Origin: Myxococcales bacterium
Lineage (GTDB): Bacteria > Myxococcota > Polyangia > Fen-1088
Assembly: GCA_003155465.1 (NCBI GenBank)
Contig: PMCR01000388.1
Span: 1-20,725 of the forward strand
Direction: 5' to 3'
DNA: 20,725 bases
The position numbers and the translations under genes are program-made. Below are positions 6,196-14,908 of the stretch, one piece after another. Numbering within the stretch: the stretch's first letter is position 1; each line of letters starts with the position of its first letter. The notes beneath the pieces were generated by a model. The model saw only the letters and a program-made list of their open reading frames with translations. It was not told where the DNA came from and did not search any database.

Positions 6196-6867
6196 ATGGC
6201 AGCAGCGACCACGCGCATCGTACACAACGCTGACGCCATCACTTGGCTGCAGGCGCAGGGCAAGCTGGTTGGCGCCAGCATCATCACGTCGTTGCCAGAT
6301 GCTTCAGAGTTGCCGCGGCTTGGGTTCGACGGCTGGCGCCGCTGGTTTGAGAACGCGGCTGCCCTGGTGATGGCGTGCACCGCCGACGAAGGCGTGGCCA
6401 TTTTCTTCCAGAGCGACATCAAGCGCGGCGGTCTCTGGGTCGACAAGGGCGCGCTGGTCAGCCGCGCCGCCGAGCGCGTCGGCATGGACCTGCTGTTTCA
6501 CAAGATCGTCTGTCGCAAGCCGCCCGGCACTTCCAGCTTTGGCCGGGCCACCTACGCGCACATGCTGGGCTTTGGCCGCGGGCGACAGCCTGGACAGAAG
6601 CGGGCGCGCGTCGACGTGCTGCCCGACGGGGGCTTTCAGCCAGGCCCGAAGTCGATGGGCGTGCACGCATGCCTGGATGCCTGCCGGTTCGTCGAATCCG
6701 AGACTTCCACGCGCACAGTGGTCGATCCCTTCTGCGGTTGGGGAACGGTCCTGGCGGTGGCCAATGCCCTGGGCCTTGATGCCGTGGGCGTGGACATCGC
6801 GCCGCGCATGTGTGGTCGAGCGCGCAAGCTATCGATTGAACTGGACCGAGATCAGACGTTCCCCTGA
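6196..6867 (+). CDS. SAM-dependent methyltransferase, beta-class DNA-methyltransferase-like with altered motif IV
   Basis: The protein is 223 residues. The C-terminal VVDPFCGWGTVLAVANALGL (175-194) with VGVDIAP (197-203) is a SAM-binding motif I region of the kind found at the end of beta-class amino-methyltransferases (DPF.GSGTT with an IGIE/D strand). The N-terminal DAITWLQ followed by IITSLPDASEL (29-39) sits where those enzymes have TSPPY, but the aromatic catalytic residue is replaced: SLPD instead of SPPY. No target-recognition domain is evident. The order motif IV to motif I fits a circularly permuted N4/N6-type methylase fold, but the substrate may be RNA or something else. It is 13 bp downstream of pfaD on the same strand and converges with the GT22-like gene, 18 bp away. 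The methyltransferase call is firm; the target is unknown. Confidence 0.8.
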   Translation: MAAATTRIVHNADAITWLQAQGKLVGASIITSLPDASELPRLGFDGWRRWFENAAALVMACTADEGVAIFFQSDIKRGGLWVDKGALVSRAAERVGMDLLFHKIVCRKPPGTSSFGRATYAHMLGFGRGRQPGQKRARVDVLPDGGFQPGPKSMGVHACLDACRFVESETSTRTVVDPFCGWGTVLAVANALGLDAVGVDIAPRMCGRARKLSIELDRDQTFP

Positions 6868-6885
6868 GAGCGCCGCGCCTCTGCG

Positions 6886-8298
6886 CTACAATCGCCACTG
6901 GAACTTCGGATCAGCCAAGCACGAAGGGTGCCCCAATGATACCAAGGCATAGGATCCTTCAGCGGCAACGACGCGGCCCTGCGAGGCCCCGCGAACCACG
7001 GCGTAGTTGAAATTTCTGACGCCCGGCCAAGCACCGGGCCCGTACATGGGCACATTGCGGTGCAGGTACGTGGCACCGCCCGTCCACGACAAGGGCGCCG
7101 CCAGTACGGCAATTCCGCACAGGTCAGGCTGATCGTGCGCGACCAGCAACAAGCGATTGATCGGGCCAGAGTCATCGAATGCGGAGTCGCGGGCTCGATC
7201 TGGCCCATACTGGCCGAAGTCCCCGAATGTCAGCCCATGGAATCTGCAAGCGGCCAAGGTCAAAGTGGCGGCAACCACAAAGGCAGACACCTTCAGCAAG
7301 GAAGGCCGCCAGGCGACAACCATACAGAACCCGGCGCCGGTCAGTGCGAACAGCACAGGCAACACGGGAATGAGGAAACGGAATTCCTTGTGACCAACGA
7401 CTGAGTGAACGACAACATATGCAACGGCCGTCAGCAAGAGGCCAATTGATCGACGTCCGCCAGGCAATGCCAGAAGAGCCACCCAAACCATGACCAGAGG
7501 CATGGATGTCCAAAGCACCCGCAGGTAGAGGGTGGGTTCGGAAACGCCCCACTGTGCTGACTTGCCCTCAACCACATTGAAGCGCAGGTACTCGCCTACT
7601 GAATGATACCAACTGCCCCAGGTGACCCGGTCGAGCGCCCCGTAGGCTACCGCGGCGACAAGCAAGAGAACCGTGCACCAGCCAAGACGGCGCCATTGCT
7701 TGCGTGCAAGTAGGATCCCGAGCAGGCCTAGACAGAACAGGGCATTCTGCAGGCGAAAGAGCACGGACAGGCCGAGCAGCAACGCCCCGATCACCTCCTG
7801 CCGGCGTGAGGCCTGCGACCGCAAGGTCAGAGCCAGCCCAAACGCAACAGCCAGCGCAGAAGCAGTCTCAGTCATCGCTCTTGGCGCAAAGTAGATTGTC
7901 GCGGGCGACAGCGCGAAACAAAGCGCAGCCAGTGACGCCCCCACCGCCCGCGCACCGCAGGCTCGCGCAAGCTGGTAGGTACCCCATGCCGTCAGCATAC
8001 TGATCGCAGAGAACGCAAGACGTACCGCAACCAAGTAGTGCCGCGGATGATCGCCTGTCAACCAGGCCGCCGTCCTTAGCAGGCCAGCCACGAGACCGGG
8101 GAAGGCCCAGCTGCGGGCTCCCCGGACAAACTCCCAAGGAAGCAGCCCGTAGCCAAACACCAGGTGATGCGCAGGCTCAAGACTCTGGTAGATCTCATCA
8201 GGCCAGAAGATACCGTCGTCGGAGAAACACAACCAGATTCGCAAAGCGGCTGCGAAGACAAGCAACGCCACGAACGCGATCTTCGCAATCGCGTCCAT
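6886..8298 (-). CDS. GT22-like (Alg9/PIG-B type) membrane mannosyltransferase
   Basis: From ATG 8298 the protein is 470 residues with many hydrophobic helices. The first luminal/periplasmic loop has FWPDEIYQSLEPAHHLVFGY (31-50) followed by LPWEF and RSWAFPG. This matches the GT22 signature of HPDE.FQ.LEPAH..VFGYG and W E, with the acidic DE as the predicted catalytic/metal site. The family transfers mannose from polyprenyl-phosphate donors on the outer face of the membrane. The frame stays open upstream to 8685, but the extra 129 residues are not membrane-like and overlap the neighbouring gene, so I reject that start. An intermediate ATG at 8436 would add 46 unremarkable residues. It is the last gene of the minus-strand glycan locus, 172 bp downstream of the preceding stop. 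A hydrophilic domain of about 90 residues ends the protein. Confidence 0.82.
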   Translation of the reverse strand: MDAIAKIAFVALLVFAAALRIWLCFSDDGIFWPDEIYQSLEPAHHLVFGYGLLPWEFVRGARSWAFPGLVAGLLRTAAWLTGDHPRHYLVAVRLAFSAISMLTAWGTYQLARACGARAVGASLAALCFALSPATIYFAPRAMTETASALAVAFGLALTLRSQASRRQEVIGALLLGLSVLFRLQNALFCLGLLGILLARKQWRRLGWCTVLLLVAAVAYGALDRVTWGSWYHSVGEYLRFNVVEGKSAQWGVSEPTLYLRVLWTSMPLVMVWVALLALPGGRRSIGLLLTAVAYVVVHSVVGHKEFRFLIPVLPVLFALTGAGFCMVVAWRPSLLKVSAFVVAATLTLAACRFHGLTFGDFGQYGPDRARDSAFDDSGPINRLLLVAHDQPDLCGIAVLAAPLSWTGGATYLHRNVPMYGPGAWPGVRNFNYAVVRGASQGRVVAAEGSYALVSLGHPSCLADPKFQWRL

Positions 8299-8470
8299 CG
8301 AGGCCGCCGGCTTGGCGCAGGAGGGAGGGCGGGACCGGTTGTGTCGCTGGGCTGGTCGCAAGACGCGCCAGAGTATCGCGGAATCGGGGGACCGAATGCA
8401 ACGGAAGTGATCACCGTCGGCCACGGCCGCGGCCATGTCCACGGTGCGACCAACGCCGGTCGAACCCGCT

Positions 8471-10324
8471 CTAGCGTAGCTGCAGGACCTTGACCGGACC
8501 CTCGGCGAAGACGAGCCGTTCGGTCCTTTGAAGAGCCTCCATGTTGTCCATGAAGTCAAAGAAGTACGGCGATTCGAACTGGTAGATAGGATGATCGTCG
8601 CCGTGGGAATGTCCGATCCACGCCTTGCGGCTGTAGAGGCCAATGCTTTGCTTGAAATCCACCACCGCGACATAGTCCAGGGCAAGACTCCTGAGGTAGG
8701 CTTTCAGCGCCGCCGGCCCTTTGAAGAAGGGCATTCCGGGAGGGGGACTGCAGGCCCCCACCACGTCAACCGGCGAGACCGGATTGCGTCCCAAGTCAAA
8801 AAGAAACGGGTGGTCGACCACGGAGAATACTGCCTTGCCAGGAGGCACCGACTCTTGAATCCGACGGTAATAGTCCCGAAGTGCTTGCTGGAATACAAGC
8901 GCCCGTGGTTCACGGAGATAGGTGACCATTCGCCCGCGGAATTGCAGGTCCCGGGGCAGGTTCATGGCCAATATCCAGAGGGCAAGAATAGCCGCCCCCA
9001 TACGCACAGGGTTGGGCACGCCCCCGGCTGGATCTCCCAGAATCGCCAGGAGCGCGACAATGAAGACCGGGAGGATGAACGGGATGATATGACGGAGCAG
9101 CTCATGCTCGGGGATCCAATTGAACTTCCCGATAATCACCAGACAAACGGAGAAGAGGGTGGCACAAAAGGGGAGAGCGTTTCTCCAGAAAGACCGCTTC
9201 CACCACAAGCCCAGAAGTCCCGGCAAAACCAGCAGGATTGTAATGGGGTACCGGCCGAAGATAGAGGATATCCAAGCGAGGGTTTGGGAGAAGGTGAGGC
9301 CCCTTGAGAAGATAGTGTAGTTGGGTTGATGGTTGCCGAGCATGAGGGGATAGAGGAATGAGTGGGAGGAAAGGAAATGAAGAATCATCCATGGCGCGAG
9401 GCAGAGGATGAAGTATCCGAGAACGCGCGCCAGGCGCCTGACATGCCAGCCCCAATGGCCCTTTGTCTCCAGGGCTTTGGCAAGTTCGGCAAGGACCAAG
9501 GCGCCGAGCGCTGCCGGCCAGTAGGTCGCGCGGATGGTGGAGACCGCCGCTGCGGTGATTGCGGTGACAATCTCCCACTTTCCGGAGGAGCGGTCGTCGT
9601 CTGCGGCTGCCATGGTGCGGAACAGAGCCAAGAAGAGCGTGGCGCCGGTAAGCGCGGACATGGTATTGGTCCGGGGAATCTCGATCGACAGGATGCCCCA
9701 GACTAGGAGCATGGCCACGGCAAAGTCTCGATGGCGGCGCGGCCTGAGATGCCCGAGAACGAGTGCCGCGATAATCAGCGGGCACAACCCGATGTCGAGC
9801 AGGTGCGAGTTTCCCTCCGCGCCGACAATCTGGATCTGGGCCTGAAGGAAGGAATTGCCGCCGTAGGCCGCGATCCGCCGAACGCTAAACGGGTCGAGGA
9901 AGGTGCCGGTCTCGAGCATCCGTCGGGGGAAGGCCATGTACGCCAGGTAGTCGTCACAGAGATTGAAGGGTCCCGGCCAAATGACCGCCGCCGCGTATTG
10001 CAAGAGCAGGGGAAGGGCCAGCAGAAAATACCAGAGGTAGTGATGTTTCCAGCAGGGGCGCTCCCACGTCCTGACCGTCAGGAAAAGCTGGATGGCGCAG
10101 CCGCCCAAAACCAGCGCCGAGACAGCGAATGGGCGCGACCAATGGAGAAGGTTCAGCACCCCCCCCGCAAAGATGCTGAATCCCATGCCCCAGCTAATCC
10201 GCAAGCCGAGGTCACACGCATGCCGAGACTCGGATCGGTGAAGTGTGTCGAGCAAAGAGCCCCATCCAGCCCAGGACAGCAGGACAAGGAATCCCCACGC
10301 GGCGACGAAGTAGAACGTATTCAC
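8471..10324 (-). CDS. Polytopic membrane protein, probable GT-C fold glycosyltransferase
   Basis: The protein is 617 residues, begins with GTG, and has roughly ten or more hydrophobic helices. The first long extracytoplasmic loop contains FNLCDDYLAYMAFPRRMLETG (120-140). The acidic DD pair is where GT-C enzymes carry their catalytic Asp/Glu, and GNSFLQAQIQI follows. The C-terminal 150 residues or so are soluble (REPRALVFQQALRDYYRRIQ, then VDHPFLFDLGRNPVSPVD), as in many polyprenyl-phosphate-sugar-dependent transferases. It does not match a named family that I recognise. It starts 66 bp after the stop of the fucose-synthase fusion and is in the same transcription unit by orientation. It could instead be a polymerase- or ligase-type envelope protein. 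Confidence 0.7.
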   Translation of the reverse strand: MNTFYFVAAWGFLVLLSWAGWGSLLDTLHRSESRHACDLGLRISWGMGFSIFAGGVLNLLHWSRPFAVSALVLGGCAIQLFLTVRTWERPCWKHHYLWYFLLALPLLLQYAAAVIWPGPFNLCDDYLAYMAFPRRMLETGTFLDPFSVRRIAAYGGNSFLQAQIQIVGAEGNSHLLDIGLCPLIIAALVLGHLRPRRHRDFAVAMLLVWGILSIEIPRTNTMSALTGATLFLALFRTMAAADDDRSSGKWEIVTAITAAAVSTIRATYWPAALGALVLAELAKALETKGHWGWHVRRLARVLGYFILCLAPWMILHFLSSHSFLYPLMLGNHQPNYTIFSRGLTFSQTLAWISSIFGRYPITILLVLPGLLGLWWKRSFWRNALPFCATLFSVCLVIIGKFNWIPEHELLRHIIPFILPVFIVALLAILGDPAGGVPNPVRMGAAILALWILAMNLPRDLQFRGRMVTYLREPRALVFQQALRDYYRRIQESVPPGKAVFSVVDHPFLFDLGRNPVSPVDVVGACSPPPGMPFFKGPAALKAYLRSLALDYVAVVDFKQSIGLYSRKAWIGHSHGDDHPIYQFESPYFFDFMDNMEALQRTERLVFAEGPVKVLQLR

Positions 10325-10390
10325 AGTCTTTGCGATGCCCTTTGCTGGATACCGGAATCGGAACGGAATCGGGTCGTTGCCCTTGGGGCG

Positions 10391-12166
10391 CTAGCCAGTC
10401 TTCTTCAGAACGATGGTCTGCATTGTGCCGAGGTACTTCTGCATGAAGGGCCGGAGCGATTTCTCCAAGAGCGATATGGGCTCGAAACTCCAGCCGGGGG
10501 CGGAAAAGCGGAAGCCGACTCCACCGGAAAGCCCGTACATCAGGAAGGTGTGGTACCTCCGCTTGATGATCTCGAATTCGGGAAATTCACGACTGAAAAC
10601 CTCACGGTCCCGATCGAACACCAGGTCGGGAAGGGCTGTGTTGGCGTCGCTCAGCGCGCCGATCTGCGGAAACTCCCAGCGCAGGGTGTGGAGGTCATTC
10701 CCCTCGTGGTGAAGAACCCGGAAGAAGAACTTCCCGAACAGCGACATGTGTGGCTCCATCATCATGATGATGCCGTTCCGACGCAGGCAGCGTGAGGCTT
10801 CGCGCAGGAATTCCCGCGGTCTGCCTAGATGGTGGAAAACCCCGGTCATGTAGATCGCACGCAGCTCGCCGTCCTTGAATGACAGCTTGTAGGCGGTCTC
10901 GACGCGATCGACGCCAGGATGGGTATGGAGATCAGAAGTCACGATGCCAGGCAGCAGCGACTTGAGAAATCCGCCGCCCGAACCGAGCTCGAGGGATATT
11001 CCCGGCGTGTCCTGGAGCTGCTTCTCCTGTTCCACAAAATCCCGGTAGTGATCGAGATATACGCTTTTCAGGAATGGCTTGGATAGAATGATCTCGCGGT
11101 GAATTTTCGTGACGTCGGGGTCATCCAAGGACTTGTTGGCGAGCAGCGGGTTGATCAGCATCTGCTTGATCGGCCGCGCGATGCTCTCGGTCTTGAAGAC
11201 CAGCGGCTTCTTCTTGAAGCTCGGGTGAACCGCCAAGTCACCGTAATGCTCGACAAACCATTCGTAGGCCCGCGTGAGTCCCACAACAAGATCGACTTTC
11301 GGGCGCCAGCCCATGCTCAGGATCCTCGAGACGTCCATGACTTTGCGAAAAACCCCGTCCGGCTTTGAACTGTCGTAGACCGAATTGCCACCAAACCCGA
11401 CCACCTGTTTGATCATCTCAGCTATTTCGGCGATCGAATAGTCCACGCCGCTGCCGACATTGATGGGACCGGGCTCGGAGTATTGATTCATCAGAAGCAG
11501 GCAGGCGTCGGCGACGTCGTCGACATAGAGTAGTTCGCGCCGAGGTTTCCCGGTTCCCCAGACGGTGACGGTCTTGTCACCCTTGATCTTGGCGACGTGG
11601 AACTTGTGAATGAGCGAGGACACCATGTGCGCCATCCGCAGGTCATAGTTGTCGAAGGGGCCGAAGGTGTTTGTCGGCATGGCTGTGATGAAGTCACAGC
11701 CGTACTGCTTGCGGTAGTAGTCGCAAAGCTTCACGCCGGCGATCTTGGCCAGGGCGTAGGCCTCGTTGGTAGGTTCGAGCAGACCCTGGAGAAGTGAGCT
11801 TTCCCTGATGGGGATGTCGGCATCTCGGGGATAGATGCACGAACTCCCGAGAAACAGCAGCTTCCGCACCCCTGTCTCGTAGGAGGTATGAATGATGTTG
11901 GTCTCTATGGCGAGGTTGGTGTAGCAGAAATCGGCCGGGTAGTTGTCGTTGGCCCAGATGCCTCCCACCCTGGCTGCCGCCAGAAAGACGAAATCGGGAC
12001 GAACGCGCGCGAAGAAAGCACGCGTGGCAGCCTGGTCAGTCAGATCCAGCTCGGCCGAGGTCGGCGCGTGAACGTCGGTGTACCGGTTGGCCTTGAGGAG
12101 GCGTATCAGTGCTGAACCCACAAGGCCCCTGCCTCCCGCCACAAAGATTCGATCCGTGGTCCTCAT
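10391..12166 (-). CDS. GDP-L-fucose synthase-like SDR fused to a class I SAM methyltransferase
   Basis: A 591-residue two-domain protein. Residues 1-310 are an extended SDR of the GDP-4-keto-6-deoxymannose epimerase/reductase type: NAD(P) motif GGRGLVGS (11-18), the signature AAARVGGIWANDNYPADF (63-80), S108/C110 in GSSCIYP, Y137 and K141 (YALAK), PTNTFGP, and H180. All residues equivalent to the E. coli Fcl catalytic set are present. A linker of about 15-60 residues follows. Residues about 350-591 are a Methyltransf_11-type domain with motif I LELGSGGG (392-399), an acidic strand end TSDLHTHPG, and the post-I region VFHHLGRPREFLREASRCLRRNG. Fcl alone is about 320 residues, so this is a genuine extension in one open frame. 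Its ATG lies 4 bp after the preceding SDR stop. The combination suggests making and then O- or C-methylating a 6-deoxyhexose, which is inference. No gmd gene is in the window. Confidence 0.88.
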   Translation of the reverse strand: MRTTDRIFVAGGRGLVGSALIRLLKANRYTDVHAPTSAELDLTDQAATRAFFARVRPDFVFLAAARVGGIWANDNYPADFCYTNLAIETNIIHTSYETGVRKLLFLGSSCIYPRDADIPIRESSLLQGLLEPTNEAYALAKIAGVKLCDYYRKQYGCDFITAMPTNTFGPFDNYDLRMAHMVSSLIHKFHVAKIKGDKTVTVWGTGKPRRELLYVDDVADACLLLMNQYSEPGPINVGSGVDYSIAEIAEMIKQVVGFGGNSVYDSSKPDGVFRKVMDVSRILSMGWRPKVDLVVGLTRAYEWFVEHYGDLAVHPSFKKKPLVFKTESIARPIKQMLINPLLANKSLDDPDVTKIHREIILSKPFLKSVYLDHYRDFVEQEKQLQDTPGISLELGSGGGFLKSLLPGIVTSDLHTHPGVDRVETAYKLSFKDGELRAIYMTGVFHHLGRPREFLREASRCLRRNGIIMMMEPHMSLFGKFFFRVLHHEGNDLHTLRWEFPQIGALSDANTALPDLVFDRDREVFSREFPEFEIIKRRYHTFLMYGLSGGVGFRFSAPGWSFEPISLLEKSLRPFMQKYLGTMQTIVLKKTG

Positions 12167-12170
12167 GTGG

Positions 12171-13214
12171 CTAGACAGCTCCTTCCATCAGGTCGCGCGT
12201 CCATTGTATGCAAGGCGCGAGTCCTTCGCGCAGTGGGATGAGGGGGCCCAGACCGGCCTCGGCGCGAATCCGAGAGATATCAATATCAATCAGGGCGGGA
12301 GCTCCCGCTGTGTGCTCGGCGTGCTGTTCGTCGGGGGGCAGGATGACCGGCACTCCGACCAGTTCGCCAATGTAGGACCCCAACTCAGCGACCGAACGCA
12401 GATCATCGCCAGCAACATTGTAGACCAGCTCACGCCCACGCAACAAGATGTGGAGAAGCATGACCAACGCGTCTGAGATATAGAGCCAGCGACGACGTTG
12501 ACGCCCCTGGTCCATGAGCCTGATCTCATTCATTTCGAGGGCGCGGCGAATGAAGACGTTCAGCACGCGATCATCGGTCAGATTTGCCCCGGGGCCATAG
12601 GCAGACGACACCCGCGCGATGCGCGCCCGAATCCCGCGCCTCTCTTGATATACCTTGCACCAGGTCTCCCCCATCCGCTTGGACGAGGTGTAGGGCGACC
12701 TCTGGTCGAGTGGAGCGACATTTCCAGGGTAGTCCTCGCGCGTGGGAGTGAACTCGGCCGGCGGACTACCATAAATTTCTGAGGAGCTCATGAAGAGGAA
12801 GCTTCCGCCGACCGCGGATACGAGTTCGAGCAGCTCATGGGTCGTCTGGGTGTTGAGAATCATCGTGCTGGATGGATTCTCCAGAAACTTCTTGGGCTGG
12901 CCATAGGTGGCCGCGTGAACGACGAAGTCAGGCGGCGACAGGCGCGGTGGCAAGCCAGAAACCAAGTCGAGCTGGGAGAAACTGAAGCCGGGACTTGCGA
13001 GAACCGGCACCAGCCATGAGACGGGCTTGCTGCGACTTAGGCAAAGCACCCGGGCTGCGAGCGCCTGCCGCTGGTTGGAGCGGGCGATCACGGAGGCAAG
13101 ATGACTGCCGAGCAGGCCATTCGAACCTGTGATCAGCACCCTCTTGCCGCGCAAAGGTTCGAGCGACACCTGGTCGAGCACCCGATCGGAGATGATCTGG
13201 TAGTGACCGTTCAT
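12171..13214 (-). CDS. NAD-dependent epimerase/dehydratase (extended SDR, nucleotide-sugar)
   Basis: The protein is 347 residues. A Rossmann motif GSNGLLGS (30-37) follows KRVLITG. HAATYGQP marks the fourth strand, MSSSEIYG (142-149) supplies the catalytic Ser, and YTSSKRMGE (175-183) gives Tyr and Lys. RWLYISDAL is the usual RxxxYVxD-like motif near the C-terminal half. These are the features of UDP-glucuronate decarboxylase or dTDP-glucose dehydratase relatives, but substrate cannot be assigned. A 20-residue N-terminal extension precedes the fold. Its ATG overlaps the stop of the transketolase C-half by 4 bp (ATGA), so the two are translationally coupled. Its stop is 4 bp before the fusion gene. 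Confidence 0.87.
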   Translation of the reverse strand: MNGHYQIISDRVLDQVSLEPLRGKRVLITGSNGLLGSHLASVIARSNQRQALAARVLCLSRSKPVSWLVPVLASPGFSFSQLDLVSGLPPRLSPPDFVVHAATYGQPKKFLENPSSTMILNTQTTHELLELVSAVGGSFLFMSSSEIYGSPPAEFTPTREDYPGNVAPLDQRSPYTSSKRMGETWCKVYQERRGIRARIARVSSAYGPGANLTDDRVLNVFIRRALEMNEIRLMDQGRQRRRWLYISDALVMLLHILLRGRELVYNVAGDDLRSVAELGSYIGELVGVPVILPPDEQHAEHTAGAPALIDIDISRIRAEAGLGPLIPLREGLAPCIQWTRDLMEGAV

Positions 13215-14116
13215 GAGCGTAGCAGTCTCCTGGCGGCCGCGACGATCTGGGGTGGACTGATGCCCATCAGTCCTGCGACGTGGTCAAACGGCCCATACTC
13301 CCGAACGAACTCGTCCCCGAGGCCCAATGAGGCCATCGAATAGGTATGGGCCGCCCCGTCGAGAGCGCGGCGAACTTCGTCGGCCAACCCTCCCATCACG
13401 CTGTGATCCTCGACAACGAGGACTCGACGGGTACGCGCCACCCGGGCCCGCACCAACTCCGCATCGAAAGGCTTGATCGTGTGGAAATAGAGCACCTCGG
13501 CCTGTCCAAGATCACTGGAAGCTTGCATTGCAAAATCCAGCAATGAGCCGAGCGTGACAATTGTGATGTCATCGCCGGGCCTGGCGACAATGCCCTTGCC
13601 TGCCTGAATCAGTTCATCGGAGAAGCACGCGGAGTGATTTCGCCCGCCCAACCGGAAGTAATTCACCTTGCCGGACCGATAGACCTCGCGGAAGAGCCGG
13701 TCGAACTCGCACTGTGTCCCGGGAGTGAACACCTGGGTTCCGGGCAAGCTCTTCATCAATGCGATATCCGAGTACGAGTGATGTGTGCAGCCCAGCGCGG
13801 AGTAGTCGAGGCCCCCACCGACACTGACCACGTTGCCCGGCAGGCGTTGGTAGCAGAAATCATCCTTGATCTGCTCGAAACAGCGCTCGACCACAAATGG
13901 AGTGATGCTGTGAATAACCGGGGTGAAGCCGGTCAAGGCCAGCCCCGCCGCGGCGCTGGCCATGGCCTGCTCACGGATGCCGGCGTTCAGGAAGCGTCCC
14001 GGACACCTTGCCGCGAACTCGCGCAAACCAAAGGCGCCGATGTCGCCCACCAGAACGAAGAGACTGGGATCGATCTGTCCCACCTCCAACATGGTCTTGG
14101 CGAACTGGCCTCTCAC
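13211..14116 (-). CDS. Transketolase, C-terminal half (pyrimidine-binding and C domains)
   Basis: The protein is 301 residues and begins with GTG in a GTGA overlap with the upstream half. It contains GDIGAFG, then NAGIREQAMASAAAGLAL (44-61), in which the Glu of GIREQ is the conserved Glu that activates the thiamine diphosphate aminopyrimidine. It also has GCTHHSYSDIALMKSLPG (109-126). The last 100 residues form the C-terminal regulatory domain (TRRVLVVEDHSVMGGLADEV). Full-length transketolase is about 650 residues, whereas this and its neighbour together give 564, the typical split-subunit type. The pair should act as a heteromer on ketose or aldose phosphates, or transfer a C2 unit. Location between a GT2 and two SDRs points to a specialised sugar pathway rather than the pentose phosphate pathway. 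Confidence 0.9.
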   Translation of the reverse strand: MRGQFAKTMLEVGQIDPSLFVLVGDIGAFGLREFAARCPGRFLNAGIREQAMASAAAGLALTGFTPVIHSITPFVVERCFEQIKDDFCYQRLPGNVVSVGGGLDYSALGCTHHSYSDIALMKSLPGTQVFTPGTQCEFDRLFREVYRSGKVNYFRLGGRNHSACFSDELIQAGKGIVARPGDDITIVTLGSLLDFAMQASSDLGQAEVLYFHTIKPFDAELVRARVARTRRVLVVEDHSVMGGLADEVRRALDGAAHTYSMASLGLGDEFVREYGPFDHVAGLMGISPPQIVAAARRLLRS

Positions 14117-14904
14117 CTCAGTTCCTCAAGCAGATGGGCCATCTCGGCATCGGTTGGCGTGCGCCGATGCCAGCCGTGATCACCAATGAAGCGCGCAACT
14201 CCCTGTCCCTTCGTGGTTTGCGCCATCACGAAGGCAGGCCTGGAAAGCGGCATGCAGACCAGCGGCTGCAGCGTCGCCGAAAGCCGGTCCAAGTCGTGGC
14301 CTTCCACCACCGATACCCCGAAGTCGAATTCCTTCAGAATGCGGTCATAGGCGTACTTGTGCGAGTAGCGCTGGGAAGCGTTGCAATCGGCGATGACGAC
14401 GATGTTCTTCAGCTCGGTGTTCTGAATCATCATCATCGCTTCCCAGAAACTGCCCTCATCCATCTCGCCATCGCCTACCAGAACCACGACCTTGCGCGCA
14501 CTGCCCTGCTGCCGAAGGCCGAGCGCCATCCCCACCGCCATCGCCACACCATGGCCCAACGAGCCGGTCGATGCTTCGATCCCCGGCACCATGGTCGCGT
14601 CAGGATGTCCGCCGAGAATCGAACCCGGCTGGCAGTACCCAAGCAGCATCTCCTGGGGGAAGAAGCCGAAATGCGAAAGAACCGCGTAGAGCCCTGCGCT
14701 CGCGTGTCCCTTGCTCAACACGAAGCGATCGCGATCAGGGGACCGGGGATCATGGGGATCGAAGTGCAAACAGTCCCGGTAAAGTACGTAGAGAATATCG
14801 AGCACCGAGAAGGCGCTGGGAATGTGCCCCTCGTTGCCGTTGAACACCATCTGGAGAACGGTGCGCCGGATGGCGTTCAGGGTGGCGTGGGAAGATGGGT
14901 CCAT
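14113..14904 (-). CDS. Transketolase, N-terminal half (thiamine diphosphate-binding)
   Basis: From ATG 14904 the protein is 263 residues. It has GHIPSAFSVLDILYVLY (26-42), DRFVLSKGHAS (59-69), EASTGSLGHGVAMAVGMALG (110-129) and the thiamine diphosphate/Mg motif starting GDGEMDEGSFWEA (144-156) and ending at the Asn in ADCNAS. The frame is open 25 residues further to 14979, but that extension overlaps the GT2 gene. ATG 14904 sits 4 bp after the GT2 stop and matches the fold start. It overlaps the C-half by 4 bp (GTGA), which implies coupled, balanced synthesis of the two subunits. Confidence 0.9.
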   Translation of the reverse strand: MDPSSHATLNAIRRTVLQMVFNGNEGHIPSAFSVLDILYVLYRDCLHFDPHDPRSPDRDRFVLSKGHASAGLYAVLSHFGFFPQEMLLGYCQPGSILGGHPDATMVPGIEASTGSLGHGVAMAVGMALGLRQQGSARKVVVLVGDGEMDEGSFWEAMMMIQNTELKNIVVIADCNASQRYSHKYAYDRILKEFDFGVSVVEGHDLDRLSATLQPLVCMPLSRPAFVMAQTTKGQGVARFIGDHGWHRRTPTDAEMAHLLEELR

Positions 14905-14908
14905 CGGC

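Noticed and set aside
8299..8685. 5' extension of the GT22-like frame
   Set aside because: The added residues are hydrophilic, do not resemble the family, and overlap the end of the upstream gene at 8471-8685. The fold begins at ATG 8298.
9731..10795. 354-codon plus-strand frame across two minus-strand genes
   Set aside because: It spans the junction between two well-supported minus-strand coding regions, and its Glu/Gln/Arg-rich translation has no family character.
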